Shown piece by piece: positions 6,696 to 15,116 of a stretch of DNA of 31,957 bases. The position numbers and the translations under genes were made by a program. Source of the stretch: Candidatus Fonsibacter sp. (GTDB lineage: Bacteria; Pseudomonadota; Alphaproteobacteria; Pelagibacterales; Pelagibacteraceae); the NCBI GenBank assembly GCA_009693745.1, contig SHWR01000004.1, forward strand, positions 1 through 31,957, written 5' to 3'. Numbering within the stretch: the first letter of the stretch is position 1; each line of letters opens with the position of its first letter. The notes beneath the pieces are model-generated. The model had not been told where the DNA came from and did not search any database. It saw only the letters and a list, made by a program, of their open reading frames with translations.

Positions 6696-7915
6696 TATTT
6701 GCCGTAAGACACTCTGTAAATGGCTCCTGCTTCACCATCAGAGATCAACATAGATCCGTCTTTTAGCACATGAACATCAGCTGGACGACCCCAATAAGTT
6801 TCCCCTTGAAGCCAACCAGTAATAAAAGGTTCTGTTTTTACAGGTTTGTTTTTGTCGTCTAAGACAACACGTACAACTTGGTATCCTGTTTTTTTAGTTT
6901 TATTCCATGAACCGTATTCAGCAATAAAGATATTTCCCTTATATTCATTTGGAAATTGTGTTCCTGTATAGAAGCGCATTCCAATTGGAGATACGTGAGC
7001 ACCCAATTTTACTTCTGGTTTAGCAAATTCATCGCAAGAACGACCTTTGCCAAATTCTGGATCAAGCCAATCGCCTTGGTGACAGAATGGGTAACCAAAA
7101 TTTAAGCCATTACGAGATAAGCGATGTAAAGTATCATTTGGTAGGTCTTCACCTGCCCAATCTCTACCCATGTTAGTAAACCATAATTGTTTTGTTGTTG
7201 GGTGGAAATCCATTCCCACGCTGTTACGAACACCTGTTGCAACAACTTCCATTTTATTCGTTTTAAGATTTAAACGATTGATCGTTGCATGTGTTGTTGG
7301 TGGTACGATAATGTTTGCTGGAGTTCCAATTTGGAAATAAAGATATTTGCCATCTGGACTTAACTTTAAATACTTCCAACCATGTGGCTCATCTTTAGGA
7401 AGAGCATCAAACACTACGACTGGTGCTGGAGGGTTATCTAAGTTTTTCTCAATATTGTCATATCGAATGATACGAGAAAGCTCAGCTACATAAAGTGATC
7501 CATTTGTAAAAACTACTCCATTTGGACGATGCAATCCTTTTGCGATAACTTTAACTTCACGTTTGCCGTCTTTTGTAACAACTGCATAAACGTTACCTGG
7601 AAAACGAGTTCCAACATAAAGAGTTCCGCTTGGAGATTCTGTCATTGAACGAGCATTCACCATACCAGAAGCCCAAAGTTCAACTTTAAATCCTGATGGG
7701 ACTTTTAATTTATCAATTTGAAGTTCGTTAGCAGCTTTAGCAGTAACGGGGGAAGGATTTGGAACAAGAGAAGGATTCATTCCATCTACTGCTCTTCCTT
7801 GTGCCCAAGTTGGTGGTACACCTGCTGGACTTGCGGCTGCTGGTGGAGGCGTTTGAGCGTTTGCAACGGCTACGCTTCCCACAAATAGCATTACATAAAT
7901 TATTTTTAATTTCAT
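6695..7915 (-). CDS. Periplasmic sorbosone/glucose dehydrogenase-like beta-propeller protein (probably PQQ-dependent)
   Basis: This 406-residue protein has a signal peptide (hydrophobic segment 4-18, cleavage near ANA-QT at 20/21), a Pro/Ala-rich linker to about residue 50, and a glucose/sorbosone dehydrogenase-type propeller. Typical segments are GTLYVGTRFPGNVYAV, HRPNGVVF, LSPDGKYLYFQIGTPAN, RNSVGMDFHP, GRDWAGEDLPNDTLHR and IGMRFYTG. In this family the propeller binds PQQ and oxidises aldose sugars or related aldehydes in the periplasm, passing electrons to a cytochrome. The cytochrome c gene immediately downstream fits that role. The true substrate is unknown and PQQ binding is family inference. 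Confidence 0.87.
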   Translation of the reverse strand: MKLKIIYVMLFVGSVAVANAQTPPPAAASPAGVPPTWAQGRAVDGMNPSLVPNPSPVTAKAANELQIDKLKVPSGFKVELWASGMVNARSMTESPSGTLYVGTRFPGNVYAVVTKDGKREVKVIAKGLHRPNGVVFTNGSLYVAELSRIIRYDNIEKNLDNPPAPVVVFDALPKDEPHGWKYLKLSPDGKYLYFQIGTPANIIVPPTTHATINRLNLKTNKMEVVATGVRNSVGMDFHPTTKQLWFTNMGRDWAGEDLPNDTLHRLSRNGLNFGYPFCHQGDWLDPEFGKGRSCDEFAKPEVKLGAHVSPIGMRFYTGTQFPNEYKGNIFIAEYGSWNKTKKTGYQVVRVVLDDKNKPVKTEPFITGWLQGETYWGRPADVHVLKDGSMLISDGEAGAIYRVSYGK

Positions 7916-7923
7916 TTAGTAGT

Positions 7924-7930
7924 CTCCCCT
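7924..7930 (-). promoter_or_regulatory. Strong Shine-Dalgarno of the dehydrogenase gene
   Basis: On the minus strand AGGGGAG lies about 8 bases upstream of the ATG at 7913-7915. It is one of the few strong ribosome binding sites in this window, where most genes are translationally coupled or have weak sites. It supports the chosen start. Confidence 0.7.
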
Positions 7931-7952
7931 ATTAAGTTGCTAGTGATTAGCT

Positions 7953-7982
7953 ATCTTACTCCTTCTTTTTAACTGGAGTCAA
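7953..7982 (-). promoter_or_regulatory. Predicted sigma-70 promoter for the dehydrogenase-cytochrome c genes
   Basis: On the minus strand TTGACT (7982-7977) is followed after 18 bases by TAAGAT (7958-7953). This is a good -35 and a fair -10. It would start transcription roughly 30 bases upstream of the start codon. The remaining part of the 169-base spacer (7983-8084) shows nothing I can name. Confidence 0.5.
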
Positions 7983-8084
7983 TTTGGATATGCTTAATTC
8001 TTAACACACTTTAAAAGAGAGTAATAATTGCAGTTTTTCTTGATAAACCCCTAGAATTCATAAAGTTATGTCTACTAAAATAAT

Positions 8085-8966
8085 TTAAATTATCTTTGAT
8101 TTCTGGTTTAGGATTAACACACATCCAAAGATCAGCACGGGTAGACCAAAAAATAAATTGTTGGTCCATTGTAGACCTTCAAAGATAGTTGAAATAATTA
8201 AAGCAATAATTGGCATAATCACACCAATGTAACTTGCCCGTGCTGAGCCGATGCTCTCTAATAGTTTTAAATATAAGTAAAAAGCAATCACTGAGCCGAT
8301 TATGGATAAATATAAAAGCGACGTGATGTAAGAAAAAGAATTATCAAAAAGTAATTCTGCACCTCTAAATTTTGCAACGATTAAAGTAAATATTGATCCA
8401 TAAAACATTCCATAGGCTATGGACTGAATAAATGGAATTTTATCGTTAAAGTTTTTTTGATGAATGAGATTACCGGTGGATGCCCAAAACGTTGCTATAA
8501 ATGATAAGATAATTCCAATGTGAGTTTTGTCTTCTAATGTAAAATTTAATAATTCTTTTTCAAAAATAATTAAAATTCCAACAATTCCAAATCCTGCTGC
8601 AAATAAAGTTTGTTTTGAGCTTTTAATATTAAAATAAATTCTCTCTCCCACTATATTCATTATTAAGATTGTTGAAAAAGCGATGGTGACAATTCCACTA
8701 ATTAAATACGTATTTGCAAGATAGAAGAATATATAATTGAGAGAAAATAAAGTCACTCCTAGAAGTAAAAACCATAAATGTTGCTGAAGATTAAATAATA
8801 ATTTTTTTTTAAAAATAATTAAAAATAAAAAAACTATTATACTTGCTAAAAAAAAACGATAAAAAATAGAAATAAGCGGATCCACCACACCAAATTGAAA
8901 TTTAATTAAATACCATGTAGGCGACCAGCAAATTAATGTGCTTATAAAAAGTATAAGATTATTCAT
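8085..8966 (-). CDS. EamA/DMT-family transporter
   Basis: This 293-residue protein is almost entirely hydrophobic, with about ten membrane helices in two five-helix halves. The start LFISTLICWSPTWYLIKFQ and the second-half signature ASTGNLIHQK, with LYLSIIGSVIAFYLYLKLLESIGSARAS split across adjacent helices, are typical of the EamA family of drug/metabolite exporters. The substrate cannot be told from sequence; the family exports amino acids, drugs and other small metabolites. It starts 16 bases after the ZapE-like gene and is probably co-transcribed with it. A run of nine Ts lies near 8802-8810 in the coding sequence. Confidence 0.88.
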   Translation of the reverse strand: MNNLILFISTLICWSPTWYLIKFQFGVVDPLISIFYRFFLASIIVFLFLIIFKKKLLFNLQQHLWFLLLGVTLFSLNYIFFYLANTYLISGIVTIAFSTILIMNIVGERIYFNIKSSKQTLFAAGFGIVGILIIFEKELLNFTLEDKTHIGIILSFIATFWASTGNLIHQKNFNDKIPFIQSIAYGMFYGSIFTLIVAKFRGAELLFDNSFSYITSLLYLSIIGSVIAFYLYLKLLESIGSARASYIGVIMPIIALIISTIFEGLQWTNNLFFGLPVLIFGCVLILNQKSKII

Positions 8967-8982
8967 TGATGTTTATTGAAGA

Positions 8983-10038
8983 CTATCGAACTGCAGTCAA
9001 TTCTTTAAGGCGACTGAGTGTTCTAGAAAAAACTTTTTGAACTTTGGAACTGCTAGTAAGATTATTAATTTGCGTTGCTGCAGTTGCAACAAGCTTTAAT
9101 TTATTATCATAGATAACATCAATAAAATTTACAAAACGATATTGTTCATTAATTAAGTCCTCGTTAAAATTTGGAATATTTTCAATAAAAAATATTTTTA
9201 TAATCTTGCTCATTTCAATATAATCCTCAGCAGAATAATTTTCGAAAAATAAATCTTTAAAATCAAATTTTGCAATATTGGAGACAAAATTTTTAATCAC
9301 TACTTTTCTACCCTTAACTATTAAAGTGGTAGGTGAAAATTTTTTACCATTTAAAGTTCCAAGCAAAACATCGTTAAACATTTTTTTAGCTTGAGGATTT
9401 GTTAGTGGAAAAAATTTATTTTTTTTCTTTAAAAATAATTGACGATAGTCAACGCCTGTGTCTAAAGAATAGATGACACTATTCTGTTTGATCATCTCAA
9501 TATAGGGTAAGAATTGACCGCGCTGAAGTCCACCTAAATATAAGTTATCAGGACGAACATTTGAGGTAGTTATGATAAAAATATTTTTACTATAAAATTG
9601 TTCAAGTAGTTTTCCTAAAATCATTGCATCAGCAATATTGGTAACTTGAAACTCATCTAGGAAAATAATGTCGTATTCAGTCTTTAAATTTTTTACAATG
9701 TTTGGAAGAACCTCGCTTTCATTCTTTTTTTTATGAAGGCGATTATGAACATCCACCATAAATTTATTAAAATGTACCTTATATACTTTAAGATTTTTAA
9801 ATTGATCGAGGAATAAGTTTATAATCATTGTTTTACCAGAACCTATATCGCCATATAAATAAAAACCCTTTGGTTTTTTATTCGAGAAAATATTTCCTAA
9901 TGAACTTAATAGGGATGGTTTTGAATCTTCAATTAAACTCTCTAAATTTTTTACTAATTCGACTTGAGCATCGTTTGGAATCAGGCCTTGTTTTTTTGAA
10001 AATTTTTTAAATGCTTGGTTTATTTTTAAATGATACAT
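8983..10038 (-). CDS. zapE: AFG1/ZapE-family ATPase
   Basis: This 351-residue P-loop ATPase has Walker A GDIGSGKT (63-70) and Walker B IIFLDE (125-129 region) followed by FQVTNIADAMIL, the hallmark of the AFG1/ZapE family. It also carries the family segment GLQRGQFLPYIEMI. In E. coli, ZapE associates with the division machinery, and mitochondrial Afg1 takes part in protein quality control of respiratory complexes. Which role applies here is not known. It is divergent from nadK with only about 36 bases between starts, and the transporter gene follows it. Confidence 0.92.
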   Translation of the reverse strand: MYHLKINQAFKKFSKKQGLIPNDAQVELVKNLESLIEDSKPSLLSSLGNIFSNKKPKGFYLYGDIGSGKTMIINLFLDQFKNLKVYKVHFNKFMVDVHNRLHKKKNESEVLPNIVKNLKTEYDIIFLDEFQVTNIADAMILGKLLEQFYSKNIFIITTSNVRPDNLYLGGLQRGQFLPYIEMIKQNSVIYSLDTGVDYRQLFLKKKNKFFPLTNPQAKKMFNDVLLGTLNGKKFSPTTLIVKGRKVVIKNFVSNIAKFDFKDLFFENYSAEDYIEMSKIIKIFFIENIPNFNEDLINEQYRFVNFIDVIYDNKLKLVATAATQINNLTSSSKVQKVFSRTLSRLKELTAVR

Positions 10039-10059
10039 TTATTATGTTATTAATTGATT

Positions 10060-10065
10060 TATAAT
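10060..10065 (+). promoter_or_regulatory. -10 box of nadK, implying a leaderless or near-leaderless mRNA
   Basis: A perfect TATAAT lies nine bases upstream of the ATG at 10075. Transcription would begin at about 10072-10075, leaving almost no 5' leader. No clear -35 is seen. This argues against the TTG at 10054 as start codon, since it would be upstream of the transcript. Confidence 0.5.
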
Positions 10066-10074
10066 TTTACGCAA

Positions 10075-10848
10075 ATGGCTATTTCCTATTCAAAAATACA
10101 TGTAATCGCTGATACAAATTCAACTGCTCAGTCTGCAAAAAAATTAATTACAAAAAAATATAAAAACTATTCAATTCATGATTCGGATGTACTAATTGTT
10201 CTTGGCGGCGACGGATTTATGTTGGCCTCGCTTAAAAAATATCAAAAATATAAGATTCCCTTTTATGGGATGAACAAAGGTAATCGTGGATTTTTATTAA
10301 ACAAATTTGATGAAAAAGATTTAATTAACAAAATCAATAAAGCAAATATTGCAGAACTATATCCACTTGAGATGTATGCAAAAAATATGAATGGTAAGAT
10401 TAAAACAGCCCTTGCTATCAATGAGGTGTCAGTTTTTAGAGAGACGCGTCAGGCTGCAAAACTTGAAATTAAAATTGATAATAAAGTAAGAATGAAAGAA
10501 ATCATATGCGATGGCACTTTAGTTGCAACACCCGCTGGTAGCACTGCTTATAATTTATCAGCTCGTGGTCCCGTTCTAGATTTAGAATCTAATCTTTTAG
10601 CAATCACTCCCATATCTCTATTTAAACCTAGGGGTTGGAGAGGAGCAACAATAAATAATAAATCTAAAGTTTCTATTAAAAATTTAGAACCTAAGAAAAG
10701 ACCTGTGAGCGTAGTTGCTGATAATGTGGAGTTTAGAGGTGTATTAAATGTAAATATTTATCTAAATAAAAATAAAACATTTACACTTTTGTACGATAAA
10801 AAATCTGGTCTAAAAGAAAGAAACCTGGCTGAACAATTTAAATTTTAA
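10075..10848 (+). CDS. nadK: NAD kinase
   Basis: This enzyme phosphorylates NAD to NADP in the cytoplasm. It shows the catalytic GGDG motif (residues 44-47 from this start), followed by GMNKGNRGFLL, the NEVSVFR segment and the CDGTLVATPAGSTAYNLSARGP substrate-binding block given here as two parts: CDGTLVATPAGSTAYN then LSARGP. At 257 residues it fits the short bacterial family. The frame opens at a TTG at 10054, but I chose the ATG at 10075 because a -10 box lies between the two. Its last 11 bases overlap the convergent sufA gene. Confidence 0.94.
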   Translation: MAISYSKIHVIADTNSTAQSAKKLITKKYKNYSIHDSDVLIVLGGDGFMLASLKKYQKYKIPFYGMNKGNRGFLLNKFDEKDLINKINKANIAELYPLEMYAKNMNGKIKTALAINEVSVFRETRQAAKLEIKIDNKVRMKEIICDGTLVATPAGSTAYNLSARGPVLDLESNLLAITPISLFKPRGWRGATINNKSKVSIKNLEPKKRPVSVVADNVEFRGVLNVNIYLNKNKTFTLLYDKKSGLKERNLAEQFKF

Positions 10849-11173
10849 AAGATTCTCCACAGCCACAACGTTCAGTTTCGTTAGGATTGTTAAACACGAA
10901 TGATGATGAAAATTTGTCTTCTTTGTAATCCATCTTAGTTCCAAGTAAATACATTATAGCTTTTGGATCAATAAATACTTCAACGTCATTATCTTTAACC
11001 ACTTCATCATTTGGAATAGTTTCTTTAAGATAAGTCATTTCATATTCCATTCCTGCGCATCCTCCAGATTTTACAGAAACACGAACACCCTTTACACCAC
11101 TCTCAGCGTTACTTAAAATTTCTTTAATACGCTTTGCAGCATTATCTGAAATTGTAATTAATTGTTTTGTCAT
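10838..11173 (-). CDS. sufA: A-type Fe-S carrier protein (SufA/IscA/ErpA family)
   Basis: This 111-residue protein has the A-type carrier pattern of three cysteines: C39 in SGGCAGMEY and C103 and C105 in the C-terminal RCGCGESF. Such proteins receive clusters from the SufBCD scaffold and deliver them to apo-enzymes. It is the last gene of the suf operon, starting with a four-base overlap (ATGA type) on the gene for the DUF59 protein. Calling it SufA instead of IscA or ErpA rests on operon context. Confidence 0.93.
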   Translation of the reverse strand: MTKQLITISDNAAKRIKEILSNAESGVKGVRVSVKSGGCAGMEYEMTYLKETIPNDEVVKDNDVEVFIDPKAIMYLLGTKMDYKEDKFSSSFVFNNPNETERCGCGESFKI

Positions 11174-11475
11174 ACGTTTAAAGCTAGTTTTGCAACTTCA
11201 GACATTTTACTCTTATCCCACGGTGGATCCCAAACAATTCGAACCACCACTTCATCATAACGCCCTAAGCTCTCCACTGCTTTCCTAACGTTATTAGGTA
11301 TGCTTTGTGCTTCTGGGCAATTTGGAGAAGTGAGAGTCATGTCGATTTCACAATTCTTATCCTTAAGCCTCACATCATAAATAAGACCTAACTCATAAAT
11401 ATCAACTGGTATCTCAGGATCAAAGATTGTCTTTAATTTATCTTTTATTTCATCAATTTTTTGTGAATGATCCAT
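11170..11475 (-). CDS. sufT: DUF59/MIP18-family Fe-S assembly factor (SufT-like)
   Basis: This 101-residue protein is a MIP18/DUF59 domain with DPEIPVDIYELGLIY (19-33) and TSPNCPEA, containing the conserved C53. Proteins of this family (SufT, the PaaD N-terminal domain, eukaryotic CIA2) help mature Fe-S proteins. Its position between sufU and sufA is common in suf operons. It overlaps sufU by one base at its start and sufA by four at its end. The name SufT is assigned by family and context. Confidence 0.9.
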   Translation of the reverse strand: MDHSQKIDEIKDKLKTIFDPEIPVDIYELGLIYDVRLKDKNCEIDMTLTSPNCPEAQSIPNNVRKAVESLGRYDEVVVRIVWDPPWDKSKMSEVAKLALNV

Positions 11476-11945
11476 TAGTCTATTATTTCTGAGTTGATTG
11501 GTTTTTTCTCATTATCTAACGCTGCTCTTAAAGTATGCCATGATAAGGTTGCACATTTTACTCTCATTGGAAATCTTCCAACGCCAGCAAGGGACGAAAA
11601 TTTTATATGCTCATCTTCTGTTAAATCTGCTTTATTTATTTCTTGTCCTTCTTTAATCATTTTAAAAAAAGCTTCTAACAATACTCTAGCTTTTTTTTCT
11701 GACTTTCCTTTAACAATCTCTGTCATAATAGAAGAGGATGCAACGGATATAGCACAACCCGAGCCTTCGAATGAAATATCTTTTACTTTATTGTTATTGT
11801 CTAAATTTAAATACACATGAATATTATCGCCACATAAAGGATTATGTCCTTTGGCATCATGATTAGCTGAATTGCATTTGCCAAAATTTCTTGGCTTCTT
11901 GCCATGATCTAATATCAAATCTTGATAAAGTTCTGTTAAATCCAT
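11475..11945 (-). CDS. sufU: SufU-type scaffold/sulfur acceptor
   Basis: This 156-residue member of the IscU/NifU-N family has the cluster/zinc ligands C38 and D40 in NPLCGDN, C64 in GSGCAIS and C131 in VKCATLSWH. The stretch of about 18-20 extra residues between about 98 and 120 (EGQEINKADLTEDEH) before the third Cys is typical of SufU, not IscU. SufU in Firmicutes is a zinc-dependent sulfur acceptor for SufS. Its placement directly after sufS supports that pairing here, although a scaffold role cannot be excluded. Confidence 0.9.
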   Translation of the reverse strand: MDLTELYQDLILDHGKKPRNFGKCNSANHDAKGHNPLCGDNIHVYLNLDNNNKVKDISFEGSGCAISVASSSIMTEIVKGKSEKKARVLLEAFFKMIKEGQEINKADLTEDEHIKFSSLAGVGRFPMRVKCATLSWHTLRAALDNEKKPINSEIID

Positions 11946-13147
11946 TAGTTTAATTTAAATAATTTTTTACACTTCTTGATACTCTCACACAAAGTATCGA
12001 CATCTTGTTTATTATTATAAATTCCAAAAGAAACTCTAATGGATGAAACAATATTCATTTTTTTATGCAGTATTTGACAACAATGATGCCCAGCTCTTAC
12101 AGCTATATGGTCTTGATCAAAAACTGTTGAAACATCATGAGAATGAATGCCTTTTATATTAAAAGAAAATAAACTTGATTTTGATGAAGGAGTTCCAACA
12201 AATTCAACATCATTTATTTGACTAAGCTTGTCTATTGCGTAGTTCGTTAAATTTTGTTCATGAGTTATAATATTTTTAATCTTTAATTGATCAATAAAAT
12301 GAACTGCTTCTTTTAAAGCAACTACTTCAGCTGAAGGCATGGTTCCAGCTTCAAATTTACTAACACCAGATGCATAAGTAATATTTTTTAAATCGACATT
12401 TTGAATCATTCCACCTCCGCCTAAAAATGGATCAAATTGATCAAGCCATTTACTTTTCATAAATAAAAGTCCTACACCCGCAGGTCCATATATTTTATGA
12501 CTAGAAAATGCGTAAAAATCACAATCTAATTCTTTTAAATTAACATTTGCATGAGCAACTCCTTGTGTACCATCAATACAAACTGGAATTTTTTTTAACT
12601 TTGCAATCTCAATTATTTTTTTTATAGGACTAGTGTGTCCTGTAACATTTGAAATATGAATAATACTAATAATTTTAGTTTTTTTTGTTATTAAAGAATT
12701 TATTTTATTTATATCTAGCTCACCATCATTATTAATAGGTATAAATTTTATATTAACTTTTTTTTTTCTTAAAAAATGCCAAGGTACATAATTAGAATGA
12801 TGCTCTGCTTCAGATAATAAAATTTCATCACCTTCCTTCAAAAATTTGGAAAAACAAGTTGCAACCAAATTTATAGATTCTGTTGAGTTTTTGGTAAAAA
12901 TGATCTCACCTTCTGATCCATTTACAAATTCTTTAATTGCTCTTCTTGATTGCTCATAAGCTTCTGTTGCAATCCCGGCTAAACTGTAAACCCCACGGCC
13001 AATGTTTGAATATTTATTTCTGTAAAAGTCATCCATAACATCAACAACTACTTTTGGTTTTTGTGCAGAATTAGCTGTGTCCAAATAAACTAATTTTTTA
13101 TTTGATTTAAATATTGGAAATTTAGATTTTATATCTTTTAAACTCAT
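11945..13147 (-). CDS. sufS: Cysteine desulfurase, SufS type (group II)
   Basis: This PLP enzyme takes sulfur from cysteine to form a persulfide for Fe-S assembly. The PLP lysine is K218 in SSHKIYGPAG and the catalytic cysteine is C356 in RAGHHC, the short loop that marks group II (SufS/CsdA) desulfurases. The following C357 is also a cysteine. Length is 400 residues, as usual. It overlaps sufD by four bases at its start and sufU by one at its end. It is the second desulfurase of this operon; the other is IscS-like and sits after iscR. Confidence 0.94.
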   Translation of the reverse strand: MSLKDIKSKFPIFKSNKKLVYLDTANSAQKPKVVVDVMDDFYRNKYSNIGRGVYSLAGIATEAYEQSRRAIKEFVNGSEGEIIFTKNSTESINLVATCFSKFLKEGDEILLSEAEHHSNYVPWHFLRKKKVNIKFIPINNDGELDINKINSLITKKTKIISIIHISNVTGHTSPIKKIIEIAKLKKIPVCIDGTQGVAHANVNLKELDCDFYAFSSHKIYGPAGVGLLFMKSKWLDQFDPFLGGGGMIQNVDLKNITYASGVSKFEAGTMPSAEVVALKEAVHFIDQLKIKNIITHEQNLTNYAIDKLSQINDVEFVGTPSSKSSLFSFNIKGIHSHDVSTVFDQDHIAVRAGHHCCQILHKKMNIVSSIRVSFGIYNNKQDVDTLCESIKKCKKLFKLN

Positions 13148-14367
13148 TTTAACATTTCTTCAGTTATGCTTAAAAAATAATTCTTAAAATGATCATCTGA
13201 TATTTTTTCAATAACCTCTGATAGAAATCCTTGAACGATTAATCTTTTTGCCTGGTTTTCTGGAATCCCTCTTGCCATTAAATAAAATAACTCATCTTTA
13301 TTTAATGATGTAGATGATGAGCCGTGACTACATTTTACATCATCTGCATATATTTCAAGTTCAGGCTTTGAGTGAAATATGCATTGATCGGATAAAAGAA
13401 CGCTCTTAATTAACTGATAGCCATTAGTCTTTTGAGCAATTTGATCGACAAATATTTTACCTTGGTAAACTCCTTTCGCAGTTCCATCGATTATACTTTT
13501 TGAAAATTGATAACTCTTCGTGTTTTCAGCTAAGTGATTAATTCTAACTTTAATCTCATGATCTTCATTATTTTTTAAAAACTGAGTGTAATACAAATAA
13601 CATTCAGCTAAGGATTCATTTAAATTAACCTCAACTTCATCTCTGATTGTTTTTATAATATTTGAAAATATAAAACTTTCATAATTTGCACTTGTTTCTA
13701 CATTAACTTTTTTAAATCTATAAATGCAATTTTCAGTATTATTTGAATTAACAACATAATTTTTAATATGAGAATTTTTTTGCACATCGATATTAGTATT
13801 AATGCTAATAAATGTTTTTTTATTTTCGTTAGTAAATTTTTCAAAAATAGATGCTTTAGAATTTTTATTGATTAAAATATAATTTTTTTGATGTATTTGC
13901 TTTTGATCAATTTTCGAATTGTATTGATGATAAATAGTAATTGGAAAATCTAAATTATCTTTAATTTCTAAAAAAAACCCCGATGTTGCTAAGGCATTAT
14001 TTGCAGCAACTAGTGGATTTTTTTTATTACTAAATAATTTTGATAAATTTTTATTATTGTTTTTATAAAATTCATCAATTGAGGTGATAGTGATTTTATC
14101 TTTATCTTTTCCTTCAAATTCTGTTTTTTGAATTAAGCCATTTACTATAATAATTTTATTATGCTTAAAATTTTCAAAAACTTTTTCATTAATAAGCTCA
14201 TTATTTGTTTTATAAATTTCAAGCTGTTTATTATTTTCTAAAAAATTATTTAGTGCAGATTGTTTCCAATCTTCATCTTTTTTAGTTGGATAACCGTGTT
14301 TGTTAAAAATATCTAGATTTAGTGTTCTTAGTTCGCTTACTTCCCTGATATCAGTAATAGTATTCAT
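13144..14367 (-). CDS. sufD: Fe-S assembly protein SufD
   Basis: This is the SufD partner of the SufBC2D scaffold complex. The N-terminal half is divergent and rich in Asn and Lys. The C-terminal beta-helix and helix region carries the recognisable block VKCSHGSSSTSLNKDELFY followed by MARGIPENQAKRLIVQGF, matching the SufB/SufD core with its conserved His after the cysteine. Length is 407 residues, close to the family norm. It lies between sufC (five-base gap) and sufS (four-base overlap). Confidence 0.92.
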   Translation of the reverse strand: MNTITDIREVSELRTLNLDIFNKHGYPTKKDEDWKQSALNNFLENNKQLEIYKTNNELINEKVFENFKHNKIIIVNGLIQKTEFEGKDKDKITITSIDEFYKNNNKNLSKLFSNKKNPLVAANNALATSGFFLEIKDNLDFPITIYHQYNSKIDQKQIHQKNYILINKNSKASIFEKFTNENKKTFISINTNIDVQKNSHIKNYVVNSNNTENCIYRFKKVNVETSANYESFIFSNIIKTIRDEVEVNLNESLAECYLYYTQFLKNNEDHEIKVRINHLAENTKSYQFSKSIIDGTAKGVYQGKIFVDQIAQKTNGYQLIKSVLLSDQCIFHSKPELEIYADDVKCSHGSSSTSLNKDELFYLMARGIPENQAKRLIVQGFLSEVIEKISDDHFKNYFLSITEEMLK

Positions 14368-14372
14368 GTTAG

Positions 14373-15116
14373 TTAGATTGCTTTTTGAAATTCTTTATAG
14401 CCAATCTTATCAAGTTCTTGTGCAAGTTTAGAGCAACCTGTTTTAACAATTGAACCATTAACCATGACATGCACAAAATCTGGTTTGATATAATCTAATA
14501 ATCTTTGATAGTGAGTTATAATCAAGAAAGATCTATGAGGTGATCTTAAAGCATTTACTCCATCCGCTACTGTTTTAAGTGCATCAATATCTAATCCTGA
14601 ATCTGTTTCATCTAAAATAGCAAGATCAGGTTCTAGAAGTGACATTTGCAAAACTTCATTGCGTTTTTTTTCTCCACCGGAAAAACCTACATTTAAAGCT
14701 CTGCCTAATTGATCTTCCTTAATACCAAGCTTTTTAGCATGTTGCTTAACAAGAGATAAAAACTCAACTACATCTACTTCTTTTTGATTTTTTGCTTTTC
14801 TAACTGCGTTCAGAGATGTTTTTAAAAAGTTATTCATAAATACACCTGGGATTTCAATTGGGTACTGAAATGCTAAAAATATTCCTCTCTGCGCTCTTTC
14901 ATCTGCTTTAAGATCAACAATGTTTTCGTTTTTAAACAAAATCTTACCGTCAACTACATAGCCATCTTTACCGGCTAATGCGTATGAAAGTGTACTTTTT
15001 CCTGATCCATTAGGCCCCATAATCGCATGAACTTCACCTTTACTAATCTTAAGATTAAAATTTTGTAAAATTTTCTTATCACCTACACTTACATTTAATT
15101 TTTCAATACTTAACAT
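14373..15116 (-). CDS. sufC: Fe-S assembly ATPase SufC
   Basis: This ABC-type ATPase drives the SufBCD scaffold. Walker A is GPNGSGKS (34-41), the signature is FSGGEKKR (145-152), and Walker B is LAILDE (165-170) followed by the SufC-typical TDSGLDIDAL. Length is 247 residues, standard for the family. Its ATG overlaps the sufB stop by one base (TAATG), so translation of B and C is coupled. Confidence 0.97.
   Translation of the reverse strand: MLSIEKLNVSVGDKKILQNFNLKISKGEVHAIMGPNGSGKSTLSYALAGKDGYVVDGKILFKNENIVDLKADERAQRGIFLAFQYPIEIPGVFMNNFLKTSLNAVRKAKNQKEVDVVEFLSLVKQHAKKLGIKEDQLGRALNVGFSGGEKKRNEVLQMSLLEPDLAILDETDSGLDIDALKTVADGVNALRSPHRSFLIITHYQRLLDYIKPDFVHVMVNGSIVKTGCSKLAQELDKIGYKEFQKAI

Noticed and set aside
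6571..6753. 60-residue plus-strand frame containing KKAIIMMAFF
   Set aside because: The shared peptide with the cytochrome signal sequence results from the in-phase palindrome; the frame has no other support and runs antisense to two real genes.
8802..8810. Run of nine Ts in the DMT transporter as a phase-variable tract
   Set aside because: Homopolymer runs of 7-9 are common in this AT-rich window and the frame is intact on both sides; no special sign of switching.
10054..10074. TTG start of nadK
   Set aside because: A TATAAT box at 10060-10065 would place the transcription start after this codon.
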